Shown piece after piece: positions 25,156-38,619 of a stretch of 64,000 nucleotides of DNA. The position numbers and the translations under genes are program-made. Each line of letters opens with the position of its first letter. Within the stretch, counting starts at the first letter, position 1. The notes under the pieces are model-generated. The model did not search any database, was not told the DNA's origin, and saw nothing but the letters and a program-made list of their open reading frames with translations. Origin of the DNA: Enoplosus armatus (Eukaryota > Chordata > Actinopteri > Centrarchiformes > Enoplosidae); NCBI RefSeq assembly GCF_043641665.1, contig NC_092183.1:4861501-4925500 (forward strand), given 5' to 3'.

Positions 25156-27939
25156 AGGAATAGATACGGGAATATCTGAACCACAATTCATGGCAATCCT
25201 TTCAATACTTACTTCAATACGAGCAAGCACTTCGGCGACAGTGGCAAGGAAAAACATAGAGCTGAAAAACTGATGATAGTCAACATAGGCCCAGCAACCC
25301 TCAAACTACTCCAACAAACTGACAAAACAAACTTGCCACTGAGTGACTCAATCAGCAATGCCGTCGCTAAACTGCATCTGCAAAGTCATTTCTACATTCA
25401 TCGCTTACACTGGCCACATTCAACATATGTCTGATGGCTGAGCAGTTCACAGGGCTGTTGCTGAACTTAATTAAGGAAAGAAATGAGCCATTTCCAGAAA
25501 ACAAAGCAACAGAAACACCAATCTTGCAGCGTTTGGGCAGTATGCTGATGTCATGGGAAAAATCATAACTTTCTTTAATGATTTTCTGTAGTCTGCAAAT
25601 ATAAAATTGCATGGCAGAGCTATACTTTGCTGAAGTCACGATAATTTGAGAGATCATCCACTTATGGATGAAATTCGCTGTTTTTCTGATAATTAAATAA
25701 TAAAATTGTACGATCAAATAGTCTAAAAGAGGAGATCCAAGTTTGCTAAACGGATCATATCTCCCATCTCCTCTCAGTGTGATTTAGCGTGACAGAACAG
25801 GCGATTTCTACTCCACTTCCTAGCATGTCTCTCCCACTCTGGGAACAGCGACAAACCTGTCAGCTCCATTTGTCCTAATTTGTCCTCAGTGGGATGGGCC
25901 GGCCACTGGAATGTCATTGGGAATAACACTCACACTTGAAAGTAGCACACTGGGAAGATGAGCCTGTGTAACGACAGTCTCTGCCCAGCTCTCTACCTGC
26001 TACGCTGTCACTCTTTGACCTTGATGTTGACCTTGGCATGGCAGCGTCTTCCACTGCTCAGAATGAGCTTCTCGCTTGGCATACCTGATCTATGCTCATC
26101 TGATGTGGCATTAGGGAGTGTGTGCCTCTGAAATTTGACTGGAAGCTCTATAAGGCAGCTGTACACATTGGTGGAAAACGGCGACGAGAGATAAAAGCTG
26201 AAATTTGAATATCAAGAAATGGTGCCATGTGTCCCAAACAAACTGCATCTGTGACTTTTGGATTGGTGATGGATTTAGTGAGTTCAGGGTTTTAATGTCA
26301 GGCGGTAACTTCAATTCTTCCCTTAATGCGGACAGAAAAGTTTCCATATGTGACACCAAAATGTCATTTATGCAAACTGGCTAAATTCACTTCGTCACAC
26401 TCTGTTAAAGCCCAACTTTTGCATTTAGACATACCAAGGAAGGAATGGTTTTAAGGTGTGGTTACACCAGAAAGAGGAGCATCTTCAAGAAACAGACAGT
26501 GCTAAAGGTTTTTCACAGGGCAACTACTGTAGCTGGCAAGCTAATGGCTAACACGTTAGCAAGCTGGGAACATGCTCGCACCAATCAATCAATAGCTCTC
26601 CAAACTTCTTTGGCATTTAGTCCCTGCTGACATTTTGGTTTCAGGATTGTAAATCGTTTCATTTAAGGAAGAGTTATTGAAGAGGGTTATAAGGCTAGCT
26701 AGCATAAGCTCGACTCCTGTCTCATAACTGTCTTACAGCCGTTCCTCCTTTGAGGAGCATTATGTAACCCAACAGAATGGCTGAATGAAAGTGAGTGGTG
26801 CAACACAGCGGATAAGGTACGACAGCTTTGTCTTTTTTTTAGTCAGCACTGTCAAGGCGGCTTGCTGATGGTTAACTGCGCTAAATTGCTTGTCAAAATT
26901 TTGTTGCCTTTAGATCCACAGCACTCCACAGACAACACTGAAAAGAAACCAACTCGCACATTAATTAATTTATTACTTCTCACACACTGACGTGCACACT
27001 TAGTTAGCTAATCGGGAGTGAGATTATCTTCCCATCCCGTCCCGACCTGTCCAAGTCATGATTCACTTCTCCTCAGCCAATCACAAACCTGCTGTTTCCT
27101 CTCTTTGACAATCCTGTCCCATCCTGATGTCGCTCACATTTCATTCCTAGTCCATTTCAATATCAAGTCCTTATTTTTCATGTTGAGTCCAACGGAGCTT
27201 CTATCCAAGGAACAACAGGCGACGCTGTAAATGTTGTGAGTGATAGCTTCATGTGTAACTGACAGATCATTCAGATACCTTGTCTCTGTGATAGTACTAA
27301 ACGGTGAAGGGTGCTTTACTATCTGTGACACTGTGTCCTTGTTGCATTAAAATCTTCCCTAGAGCAGCTATAACTGCACTAATGACTAGCTGTTATGTGC
27401 TGGGAGTGTCTTAAGATTGGGAGAAACTGGTATTGATCAACAACCCTGTCAACCCCTCGGATATAATATAGTGATTTTACTGCTAAAAGGCAGTAAAAAT
27501 TACATTATCGCTTTTAAAAAGCATGCTGCAAAAATGAATTCTGGCCGGTGGGTACATTTTTATACTCCTGTAAGAACAGTAAAGCACAAGGCAGGATTCA
27601 TTATTTATGACTGAATTTTCAAAACAGGAATAATAACATAATGAGGCTAAAGTATTAGCACTACTTAACTAGAATCATAAGAGGTTTAGTGGTATAAATT
27701 CTTAATGTAGACATTTTGTGGCTGTTTGAAGTGTTCTCTTTCATTGATTGAAAAGGGCCAAATCAGCTAAAAACAAATATTTCAGACTCTCAAAAAGCAA
27801 CTGTTCTCTGACGCAACTTCACCAGAAAGTGTCTCCAGAGTACCAAATGCAAAGCAGGCTAGTCTTTCACCTTGTGTGAACCTTAAAGGTGTCGTAGTTT
27901 TGAGAATCGCTTGTCATTGCGTGACATTTTGTGTCAAGA

Positions 27940-28250
27940 AGCGACAGCAGAGGTGAGAGCGAGGCGGAGGGAAGGAAGTAACGCGGCCGGCCAATTAATT
28001 CCTCCACTCCCATCTCCGATTGCATTCGTGACATCAACACCGCTACAGTTTGCACCCTTACCCCTGCATCAGTTATGCAAATGGCAATTTCACATGAATG
28101 GCAGACCGTCTTCCTGAAATGAGGATGGGCAAGAAGCGAAAATGAAAAATGGAGGAGGAGGCTGAGACGTGGGAGCCAGTCAGCCTTGAAATGATTTAAT
28201 TTAAGTGATGAGGAGTTGACTTTGATAAGTTTGCATTTTAATAACGAACA
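27940..28250. promoter_or_regulatory. Candidate conserved non-coding element 5
   Basis: Repeat-free with 'gccggccaattaattcctcc', an octamer-like 'ttatgcaaatggca' and 'gatttaatttaagtgatgag'. The octamer ATGCAAAT at 28075-28082 is the POU-factor consensus, notable in an intron of a neural gene. Confidence 0.3.
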
Positions 28251-31200
28251 CTATGACCGCTTCAGGGGTCCAGTTACAAAGAAGTAGCATTGCTGGCAAA
28301 AAAGAGACCAACAAGGCTGAAAGTCAGTCAGACAAAGCTCATTTTCTGATTGTGTGTGTGGATTTATAGTAAATAAGATGCTCCTGGGAGTCTTTTGACT
28401 ATAGATTTAAATTTGCTGCCAGCAGAAAAAGGTTTCAGCCTGTTATGTAGGATTTTTCAGATTTTCCAATATGCCAACTCTGGGGTGTGTATGCATATTT
28501 AATGAGGTCTTTGCCTCAGTGTGATTTTAGACTGAGAAGGATTTCAGTCTACTGTCATCATGAGTGATTGTGCTTCCTCATGGCACATTCCAGTTGGATG
28601 TGGCAATAACTATCTGTCTATCCCCCAAAGCAACACTGATCTTATTATGATTATGACTTTTTCAGCTGCTTTATATTCAAAACCTGCCGCATATCATTTA
28701 TGTTGGGGCTTTTATAAACTTGGGAGTTCATCACATAGGAGTATGTGTGTATAAGTATGTAAGAAGGTGTAAATAACAGCTTACAGCGCATACTGTGTGT
28801 TACAGGCACAAACAAACACGATCAAAAAATGACTAAAACAGGTTTCTCAGTGCCTCCCAGAACAGCCGATGTAACTGCTCTGAAAACGGCTTGTATTTTA
28901 AGGTGACGGCAGAACGCGAGCAAACCTTCGTAGCAAATGAATTTAATGGAAATGCTCAGCGTTCAGTGGATTAGCCCGCAGGAGGTTCGACTTTGGTGAA
29001 CTTTGACACGCAAATTTGTGCCGTTTACCAATAGCAAGCTGCCTTGAGTCTGACCTTTGGGGGAACGGAGGCAGCCATCATAGTATAAAGTGGTCCGCTA
29101 AAGAGCCTGTTGCTAGCTGCAGTAGCTACGAAGCTAATTGTCTCATAATGGGCAAGGGTCGACTTTAACAAAAACTTAAATCAGCTTTAACGAATAAAAT
29201 CATTTCTAATTGGTTAATCCATCTGTCCATTTTATGTTGCTTATCTAGGCCCAGGTCAAATTAATGTAATGTAATTATATCATTAGGAATTATTTTCATA
29301 TACTGCTGGGAAGTGCTGAAAAAATGGCACGTTGTAATAAATAGTTGTCCCATCATGCTTTCATACTTTGAATTACAACTAGTAACTAATGTGTAAAGCT
29401 TTGTTTACATCAGTTATTGCTGCAAAAAGAACTGGCCTGTATTTTCAATTACAGTGACAGTATTTATGTGGATAGACTTTACAAATTATATATTGGGGCT
29501 TTAAAGAAATTAGATGAGGAAGGAAAATCTTGTTTGGCTTGTTTACAATTCTCTTCTGTTTTTGTTTCCCCTTCGATGTGGTGCCTCTTTGCTGCAGGCC
29601 AGATGATTAGCAGTTGAAGTTGAAAGTTGGCTCATATCTTTTTCATGTCGAGGGACATCCCCGGTTTGTGAAGATCTAATAGGTCGTAATGAGCGAGCCG
29701 TCCCTCCCTCTCAGCCACCACGCTCATTGGTAATGAATCGCTCAAAGGAATAGGTCATCTCTGACTGTCTGTAAGATTTACTACCGTCCATTTCATGTAG
29801 AGCCAGCAGAGGACAAAGGAGTGTTTCACCTTCTCTCTCATCGTCTATTATGAGTTTATTCAATGCTGTACATTATGTGCCTACATATAATTCAATTCCC
29901 TTTGGCCAAAACTCAAGAAAGGATTTCTATTCATGGGCTGGAATATGAAATACAGTAAAATGTAATAACCTTGGCTGCCTCAGTGTCCTGAAATGGACAA
30001 TCTCAAACTGTCACTCACAGAGTCTCCCCTCTCATTTCTTTATTTACTTGCTTCTTTCCTCTTTCCTTCCCTCTTGTTTTCTTCCTCTCTCTTTCTCTTT
30101 CAGACAGTTATTACAGTCACGCGTCGCACTGCTGTTATATTGATTTCCATCCTGCCTCATATTGAAAATAATAACTATTTCTCCTTTTCAATTCTCCCTT
30201 TACTTTCCCTCTCTCTTTCCCTCTTTCACAAAATACAGACGCCAATTACATAAAGCTGTTTGTTGCTGGACACACTCCTAACAATCCACACTTTTTTCAC
30301 ACAGCCCTTGTACACATTTCTGTACGAGACAAAATGTAAAGTTTGTGTTCTTTGTCTTTTTTATAGCCTATTCAGTTGAGTCAGCTTTAACCTTGTTGAG
30401 TACTGGTTCTTCAATGTCAGAAAAGTACGCAATACCTCCTTTTAAAGCCTTTGAACAAGGTTAAGCTATGCAGGAGCCACAACAAAGCTGAAAGCCCATT
30501 GAAGTATTTGAGACAACATCTGTCTGTATGCGTTACTCACATCCGCAAATAAAGTCGAGTAGCTAGAACATTACAAGGCCAAAGCTCATAGAGACGAGAA
30601 ACCCCTAATAAGGTTTGAAAGACTAAAGCTCGTGGTTCTTGACAAATTCTGTAAAAAACACAGATCCTCTGTGTCAACGAAACTACTGAGAAAATATTTG
30701 ACATGATTTGATTTGATTCAATGTTATTTGTATTGTATAATACGTTCAATAAAAATGTATATTTTGATAAGTCTTTTTTTTATAAATGTAATTAGACTAC
30801 TTTGTACAAATGTGTCTCAAGCCCTTCTAGTGTCAGCGGAGGCGCTAAATATCTTCCAGCGGCGCAAAATAAAACAGCTGGAAAAACTCCTAATGGAAAC
30901 GCTGATGTGTCTTTACATTTCAGAGTTATTTTACGCATTGATTCCTCACCTACTATGTTAATGGACTTAAATGCCATGAGTCTATTTAAACGTCAGTTCA
31001 CTCGATTTTAACAGTTATGTTAAAATGTTTGTTATTATGTTATTTGCGATAAATGCACTTACTTTGTGAAGTAAGTGCAGCAGAGATCCATACTGCTCGA
31101 GTTCAGCCCAGATTTGTATAGGTGAACAGTTCAAGACATTAACTTTCAAACAGGGCTAATGTTGTTTTTCCTGTTATAATTATGGAATTAAATTAATTCA

Positions 31201-31674
31201 GGCGTAAAAACTCGAACTCAAACAAAATAGGTTCACCCTCCTCAGCCACTGGAGCAGAAAATTTCTCTTTACAGAATGACTGATTACATTCCAGCCTTAT
31301 GTTTTACTGATGCTGACTGAACATCTACATCTTTGCACACAGCTTTAATGAAATATGTTCTGTTGTCTCAGTGTCAGAGTCGGAAAGTAGACTGACAACT
31401 GAAACTACTTCACTACAATTTAGAGGCAATGAGACTTGGAGTATTTACCTTTTCCGCTTGTTCTATGACATCTCAGAGGGAATTACTCCACCTGCTCTCC
31501 ACTGCTTTTACACTCTGCATTTGGTGTCAAAGTGGCAAAACACACGATGAGCTTACAAACTATGATGCATTGTTAAATGTTTAAATTGGTGACAGACGGA
31601 AATGTGCTGGCATTTCTTTCATTCTCAGTCTCGTAGCCAACTGAGTCTATTTCTGTGCTTGATCTGGAGTGCTT

Positions 31675-31760
31675 GCTTTAATCAATTCAATTCAACTGAA
31701 AAAGCTTTATTGGCATGAAAGTTTCAAAAACAATGTTGCCAAAGCACCAAAATACAATTT
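31675..31760 (+). repeat. 'ctttattggcatgaaagttt' repeat fragment
   Basis: 'caattcaattcaactgaaaa' then 'agctttattggcatgaaagt' and 'caatgttgccaaagca' form a known type of fish dispersed repeat of unclear class. Confidence 0.45.
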
Positions 31761-31809
31761 GTCCAAATATTTTTTATATAATATACAATAACACTATATC
31801 TCTAATCAC

Positions 31810-34400
31810 TTTATTTTGTGCCAGTGTTTCCCATTAATTACCCGTCACAGTCTAATTGGTCCAAGAGTTGAGTACAAGTGCCACAGCCCTCTCCATATCA
31901 GGCTCATAATAGCCCTAAATAAACTGCATTACCCAGGGGGCACTATGTTAGCTAACGTTAGCGCCACTGTACATAATAATTTGCTGATACCAGCCGATAA
32001 GCACGCCAACATGTGAATAAGGGGAGTACTAACACTATTTTTTTTTTCCACTTAACGTCAACTAACATCCCAGTATCCAACAGTCCAAACACAATTTTAT
32101 CATCATCAATGTGCGACAGTAAACAGATAACGTTACTGCAGAAGTTATCATTGATAAATCTGGACTGCACAAAATGCTGCTCGGGAAATGAGGCAAGAGG
32201 AAGGCAGTGTGAGGCATTTTCCTCACAGAGGTGGACAACAGGCTGCAAACTGTGATCCCTGAGAGGGAATTTCACAGCAGCTTTGAGCTGATGTTTGAAG
32301 GAAAGGGTTAACGCTCGGCTCTTTGCTTTCATCTTCGAAAATGCTGCTGCTGCTGCTGTTCAGCTCTGGAGGAATTATCATGTTGAACCCCCCTCCTGGC
32401 GTAATGTGTGTCAGTCTCCATATGTACTGTATGTGCATGCCCATATATGTCCATGTGTTTGCCCTCATGTGTGTATAGGTAGGTACCTGCTCATGCAAGC
32501 AGTTTGTGCACATGTATTCTGCTGTATTTGTTCCCATAAAGGACCAACTATCCTCACAAGAAGAGGAAAAATGAGTGAGGTCTTCTATTCCTCAAGGTTT
32601 GTTAATAATATGGTTATTATATAAGGTTCAGGCGGAGGCGACAGTACAAAACAAAGATAAATAAATACTGGCGGGCTTATACACACCAACATGTATGTTT
32701 GGAGAATAAAAATGTGCCGCAATGACTCCAAGTCTTTTGCAGAATCAATATCAGACGTTCTTTCTTGTGACTAAGTGTCTCCATGTACTTTTTCAGTCAA
32801 CTGCTTTTGTTTCAGTGCTAACGTTTAATACTAAATTCTTCAAAATGTCTTGCTGAACAAATTAAAGGTCGCCTGTGTCTTTATGATGGATTCAAACTGC
32901 TTCTAGAGTCTCACATTTACCAACGCTGTCTTTTTCACAGCAGCCATTGTTGTTATTCTGAGTTTATGTCATTTCTATTTATGTTTTTTTTTTTTCTGGG
33001 TAACAGCCACCTCTTTATGTTGTCTTCATGTTGCCTGCTGGCCTTGGAGAGTAAAACAACGAACAATATGAAACTGCAACAATTGCACACAAATCTGTAT
33101 GAGTTCATGTGTGTGTGTGTTCATCGCTGGCATGTTGATGCCTGTAGGGGTTTTGATGCACTAAACCACTGAATACAGTAATAATAATGCACATACAGTA
33201 TATATGTGTGTAGTCAGAAGGATTCAGAGCAGCTCCATCCTCTCAAAACCGCAAACAAGCACACGGCCTTACATCTTTTCATGAAGTGTGCATACGGGAA
33301 CAAAAAAGAAAGACATTGGCTGGATTCAAATATCAAAGACTCTTTTGAGCTTCCCATTCACAGAGTCTTGCTGCTTGCAGGCACAGCCAGTTACCCATCA
33401 TGCTTAGGCTATATCAAACATCTATCACAAGTTAGCACATCGTTTCCCAGAATCAATAGGACTGTCATTAAAGCTAAACTAATTTGTCACGGTGCTGGGT
33501 TGAGTCTTTGTGACGCGGAGACGAGAGGGAAAATTTGTAAATGTCAAAGTTAGCTTTAAAAGCCAGACCCAAAAACCTCCCCTTGTTATATTACAGTCAT
33601 TTTGGGCTAGTTTACCTTTTATGTTCTGCCGTTGTGGCTGTTCAGTGTTTTTTTAGCATAAGGTGGTGCATGTTATTTGATGATAACAAATGTTAGGTGA
33701 ATACTGCTGTATAATGTGCTACTGTTAAAGTAGGATTTAGCATTTAGTATCATCCCATAATGGTCACTTGCAGCTGCTGCTTTGCAATAAGCCTCTGCAA
33801 TGATCCTTCAACAGCCACTGCAGGATATTACCTTCCCACAAAAGTTCTAGATGCAGGAGAGGAGAGACCCAAAGAGACCCAAATTGTAGATACTACTTTC
33901 TAAAACATTTTTGTACTGTATGACTGAAAATAGAATTTAATTAGAATGTCTTTTTCTTGAATGATTCAGAGTTGGTTCCACAGTGCGTAAATACAGCAAA
34001 TCGGAGAAAAGTTTTGTTTTCCTACTGTCTCCCCTAAAGAGTGCATCATTTTCTTCCTTCATGCTTCCATTTGCTTTTGTGAAAAGTTTCCAAATCCTTT
34101 GAAATTCTTTTTATTTTAGCTGAGCGATTCAGTGTTTTTTGGGAAATTGTGGATGTTCCACACATCTTAGAACTAATGAAACCCTTTCAAACCCCCACTG
34201 GATAAACTAAAAATTGCTTGAGCTTCAAGCTATAAACAACTCTCTCTTTGTTTTCATAAGAGATCTTCACCCAAACAGAAAATTAGAAGACTGCATCTTG
34301 GCAGAGGCCGTCCAATCTTGTTTTGAGCATTTGTGGAATATTTAAGGAAATCATTAATATTTTCTTTAATATTTTCTGTCTCCTAACAGGCATAAATCAG
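31810..34400. other. Intronic sequence, no gene seen
   Basis: A (CTG)5 run lies at 32343-32358. 'gttagctaacgttagcgcca' at 31947 is a string common in fish repeats, but no larger element could be framed. Confidence 0.4.
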
Positions 34401-34420
34401 GAAGCAATTCACATTTTCTA

Positions 34421-34611
34421 CAGAATGCGGCAGCTCGACTACTAACAAAAACCAAGACAAGACAGCATATTACTCCCCTTTTAATGTCTTTTAATGTTTA
34501 ATTTATGACTTTGTATGTGTATTTATTCTTTTTTTCCTTGTAAAACACTTTGTAAACTCTGGTTTTGATAAGTGCCATATATATATATATAAACTTTATT
34601 ATTATTTTAGT
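34421..34611 (+). pseudogene. LINE 3' end: short coding remnant plus tail
   Basis: Positions 34421-34483 translate to QNAAARLLTKTKTRQHITPL, the signature of L2/Rex-like LINE reverse transcriptases. Then an internal deletion joins it to an AT-rich 3' tail with 'acactttgtaaactctggttt', 'aagtgccatatat' and 'aaactttattattatt', typical of these elements. The copy is an internally deleted, 5'-truncated insertion. Confidence 0.7.
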
Positions 34612-36779
34612 ACTTAATGCACAACTACATGCTGTGACAGTGTTATCAGGTCAGACACTCAATCCTGCTGAAGAACACACTGGAACGCTGCATCAAGTGT
34701 TAAGTCACTGACGCTGGTTTGATTCAAACGGATTGCCTACGTGAGAATCAATATCAAATGTGAATCCACTGAGCCCGATTCCTGCCTGGGGAGTCGGCAT
34801 CATCTCTCCCTCTCTTGTCAGCATGCCTCAGCAGCCACATCCTGGGCGCTCTGAGTAATGTGACACAGACACAGAGAGGCCGAGTTAACGCACACTGAAA
34901 AGATACTGCGAGAAGGAAGGAGAGAGATACTGATGTGAGGAGAGGGAGACAAGTCGGGGAAAGATACTCGGCGATGAAGAGAGCAGAAGCACAGACAGAG
35001 AGATGTATAACGGCAGACAAACCCCTCGTCCGACACTAAATCATGTTTGTCATTCTCGCAGAGAGAAAAGAGAGAGAGATGCTTCGTCCCAGGGGCAGCG
35101 CTGACTGCTTCTCCTTGATGTTTTTGAGACTCTGTATCCTGTATTCATTTATTCCCACGCTCAGAACATTTTAATGCCTGCGTTTGCTTCTTCACGTACG
35201 TGGCCACCGTATAAATTCAAACGCAAGACAAGCCGTTTCCACTGCATCCACAGAGGGGGTGGACACAAAAACATTAACACGCTCAGACAAACATACAGGT
35301 TGAAAACAAACCCCCATTAGTCAAGCTTATTTTGAAGAAAAAACTAAGGCAAACCTGCAAAAGTTATGTGCACACACAGCTTTCCTGTGCAATGAGGGAT
35401 TATAGAGTTGCAAAGTGGTAAATACTACAATACCCATGAGCCTCAGTGGTAGCGAATTCAAAAGCTTCATTGTGGCAGATGAGGACAAAATTGCCCCAGA
35501 ATGCAAAAGGGGAATTCACTATTGTCAGTCTTCAGCTTAATATTTAGCTTTCAACTACGGCTAGCGGTGAACATAACAGATTTTTGAGCTTGATGTCAGG
35601 ATGTCTGTTACAGAAGTGCACCTTGGGAATCGTAGTTAATTCTTATGTTAATATCTTAAAAGGTTCTTTGACTTCTTATTAAAGAACCAGATATTTTCCA
35701 ATGCAGTTGTTCTTATTTGGTAGTAATGTTTCAGCCAGTATTGTGTCATGCAGATGTTAGCCGTAGAAGAGCTCCAGCTGTCAGTCACGTAACATTGACT
35801 TTGACTTCCAAAATAGCTTCTCATAGTCTATTACTGTCATTTCAGGTGCACTCACCTTCAGTTTTACCTCAAACCAAAGTGGTTAAAGATAATCTGGCAT
35901 GTTTACAACCTGTCTGCTCTTCTGAGTTTACGTTTTTTCTTTCCCTGTCAGACGTTGTTGTATTTCCAGATTTCAGATATCAGCTTGGTGAGTATAGATA
36001 ACTTAACACTCAAACTGCAATAAACCTGAATTATCCTTTAATACAATGCTATGGTTTTAATAGTATAGGTTGCAGCATTTTAGATAAAGTTGCACCTTTT
36101 AAAGACATTACAACGTCAACCCCCTCTCCCCAGCTAAATGATCACATCAAAAGAAAGTGCAGAGAGACAGAAAGAATTTGGAAAAAAGATATACTCTTTA
36201 TTTACCCTCAGAAGTCTAATGAAAATCTTTCAATCTAATATTTTTTCCCCACCTGATTACCTCTCAAAGCCACAATCCCAGGGTTTTACTTCAGTGATCA
36301 GTCCTCCTCTTACCCTGTCACCACAGCAAAATGTTCCCCAATCGATATCAATCAGTATCAATAAAACAAAGGAGACCAGGCTATAAATTTCCCCCCCATC
36401 ATGTGAAATATACATCTCTCCTGTTCACTCGTTTGGAATTGATCTGGAAAAAACAGTCGCCGTCATGAAATCCTCTCTCTGCTCTCTAGATTTCTGACCC
36501 ACTTGGCTTTTAAGATATGTTTCTCACACCACTGAGCCTAATATTCTTTCCATTATTAGCTGTTATCTTTCCACTGGCACTTTCCCATCTAGTTTTAAGC
36601 ATTCAATTGTCCAGCCTCATTAGTTTTAAATCATGCTATGCCTGTTTCAAAGCTTCAGTTTTCATCAAAGAGTTTAAACAAACAATAATAGCATTTTTCG
36701 TTCCTTTCATAGCACAAAAACTGCACTAATTAAAGTGACCAACTCTGGTTTGTATTTGACTCCAACCCAGTGTTTCCGT

Positions 36780-36890
36780 TATGGTGGTGGTGCAGTGGTT
36801 AGCACTGTCGCACGGGAGGTAAAGTGGGACATCCTCTGTCCACATGTCGAAGCGTCCTTGGGTAAGACACTGAACCCTAAGTTACTTCAG
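36780..36890 (+). repeat. Composite repeat with tRNA-like head
   Basis: 'ggtggtgcagtggttagcac' resembles the 5' part and A box of a tRNA (Glu/Gly type). It is followed by 'ccacatgtcgaagcgtcctt' and 'gggtaagacactgaacccta', both widespread in fish. A convincing B box is missing, so this is a decayed SINE-like repeat, not a tRNA gene. Confidence 0.45.
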
Positions 36891-36944
36891 CTGAGGACAA
36901 TATCTGAAGAGAAATCATTTCAAACAGCTGCTGACCCTGTGAAA

Positions 36945-37170
36945 GTAATCCATGCCATGCCTTTATTTCCTCTCTCGCCTGGACTTCTGTAATTCTCTTT
37001 TCTCCGTCGTCAGCCATAAGTCAACTGCTCGCCCAACAAAAATGCTGCCTCTGGTTTAACAAACTCGAGGAAATCAGATCACATCGCTCCCATTCTTGCA
37101 TCTTTATGCACTCGCTGCGTGTGAATTTTAGAATTGACTTCCTCAGTATCCTCAAGTATCTCAGGCTAAC
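36945..37170 (+). pseudogene. LINE-2-like reverse transcriptase fragment, degenerate
   Basis: Across shifting frames this reads VIHA, then SRLDFCNSLFS, then TNSRKSDHIAPILASL and VNFRIDFLSIL. That is the conserved order found at the end of the reverse transcriptase and start of the C-terminal region of fish L2-like LINEs. At least two frameshifts and a stop break it, and part of the segment between S(V/G)LS and NAAxxLT is altered. It is a dead, 5'-truncated copy. Confidence 0.7.
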
Positions 37171-37569
37171 CAACTCCGCAGCATCTTCACATCTTGCCTT
37201 TTTATTTTGTTGTAACTATGTCTGTACCCTGTTTTGGTCTTATTTTTCTATGCTCCTCATTGTTTTACTGTTACATTCTGTGCTGTACTTTTAAAATGTA
37301 AAACATTTAGCATTTTTACAAGTTTTACAAGTATTCTCATCATGATCCATTTTTGATGAGAGCATTTCAAAGACTGTTGATTTAACTTCATTGTTGTTTT
37401 TCAGGCTGCAGCTGAATTGCACTGCATTCTATTCTGAAGTGTTGCTGTTATTTTGTCCACCCCGCTGTATATTCCCACCGGTGCTGCCAGTGTACGAGCC
37501 CCTCCAAACCCTTTTCCTCTCTTCCTCGTTAAACCAGCATCTGCTGAGGTAAGAGGCCTAAACCCCCCA

Positions 37570-37570
<1 letters not shown>

Positions 37571-37613
<43 letters not shown>
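37571..37613. repeat. (CA)n microsatellite, about 21 units
   Basis: Pure CA run in srrm4 intron 1, the first of three in 300 bp. Confidence 0.98.
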
Positions 37614-37617
<4 letters not shown>

Positions 37618-37679
37618 GCATTGCATTCTCTCTCCTGCCATCTGCCACAGAGTTGGACAAGACCCCACTTACACGGCAG

Positions 37680-37680
<1 letters not shown>

Positions 37681-37739
<59 letters not shown>
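37681..37739. repeat. (CA)n microsatellite, about 29 units
   Basis: Pure CA run, the longest of three neighbouring arrays. Confidence 0.98.
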
Positions 37740-37743
<4 letters not shown>

Positions 37744-37811
37744 ATTTCAGACCCTTGCAATTGCTGGAAAACATTTCCAGCAGAGACGCACATGAATGCA
37801 CACAATACACT

Positions 37812-37816
<5 letters not shown>

Positions 37817-37866
<50 letters not shown>
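37817..37866. repeat. (CA)n microsatellite, about 25 units
   Basis: Pure CA run, the third array. Confidence 0.98.
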
Positions 37867-37869
<3 letters not shown>

Positions 37870-37879
37870 TACGCCAAAG

Positions 37880-38560
37880 TTAGCCAGGCTGCATATTTAA
37901 TGAGGAGCCCCCCCATGAACAAAACAGCTTGTTGCAGGGTCATAATGGTTTCGAGCGAAGCCCCACCCCGCTGCACGGAGCCAGTGAACTCCTCCCCTCC
38001 ACTGTGCGCCTGGCCTGAAGAGGAGGAGAGACGGGGAGGACAGAGAGGGGAGGACAGAGGGAGAACAACAGCATCTAATTACCCCTCTGTGGCTCTCGGG
38101 CCCCTCCAGCCTTTTCATTTCAGGAGTTAAAAGAGAGAGGAGGAGGAGAACAGAAAGGAAAAGCGAGGACGGTGATAAGAGAAAAAAAGACCCGTGCTGA
38201 TTGAACATGAAAACTCTCCCTGTGGCTCCCCCTCCGTCTCCTCTCTTCCTTCCCTCTCTGCTTGTTGTACATAATGCCCCCCTCACTTTCATCGCAATTG
38301 TTCATCGCCCCTCAGTTATCCACAGTGAATAATGATGTTTCCTCTCCGAGAGAAAGAGGCAGAGGAGCAAAGCCTAAGGCCATGCATTCTGATGGCCTAA
38401 GCATTCCCCAGTCACACTCTGCTCGGGCAAAATCAACAGTGCAGCAGAAAGGGGGGGGGGACGCCTGAGCCGCCTCCTGCATCCATATTCTTTGGGTGTT
38501 GTGTTTGTTTGTTGTGTTTTTTTTCTTATTATTTACAATCTGTATCACCCACAAGTCCCT
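37880..38560. other. GC-rich block in intron 1 near exon 1
   Basis: About 2 kb downstream of the exon the sequence becomes GC-rich and repeat-poor between the CA and GA arrays. Long ORFs here on both strands have purine- or pyrimidine-biased, low-complexity translations and no family I recognise. It may be an intronic enhancer or just composition bias. Confidence 0.3.
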
Positions 38561-38587
38561 CTGCATTTCACCCTCCTACAAATATAC

Positions 38588-38613
38588 AGAGAGAGAGAGA
38601 GAGAGAGAGAGAG
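38588..38613. repeat. (GA)n microsatellite, 13 units
   Basis: Pure GA run in srrm4 intron 1, about 1.9 kb from exon 1. Confidence 0.97.
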
Positions 38614-38619
38614 GAACAG

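Larger units (their letters stand above)
22000..31670. other. Intronic sequence with few named features
   Basis: Besides the microsatellites, the repeat at 25086 and candidate elements 4 and 5, I see no coding region. 22770-23290 and 29690-29960 are repeat-poor and may hold further conserved elements. Confidence 0.45.

Noticed and set aside
31958..32332. 124-codon minus-strand open frame
   Set aside because: No recognisable domain, overlapped by an equally open frame on the other strand.
32343..32358. (CTG)5 as a disease-type triplet expansion
   Set aside because: Five units are ordinary and lie in intron.
36780..36820. tRNA gene
   Set aside because: Only an A-box-like segment; no B box, no cloverleaf and it continues into known repeat sequence.
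37571..37866. CRISPR-like array (regular repeats and spacers)
   Set aside because: The repeats are dinucleotide microsatellites, and the sequence is a vertebrate nuclear genome.
37401..38130. Long open frames of about 190 and 225 codons on both strands
   Set aside because: They exist because CA/GT arrays have no stop codons; translations are His-Thr and Cys-Val repeats.
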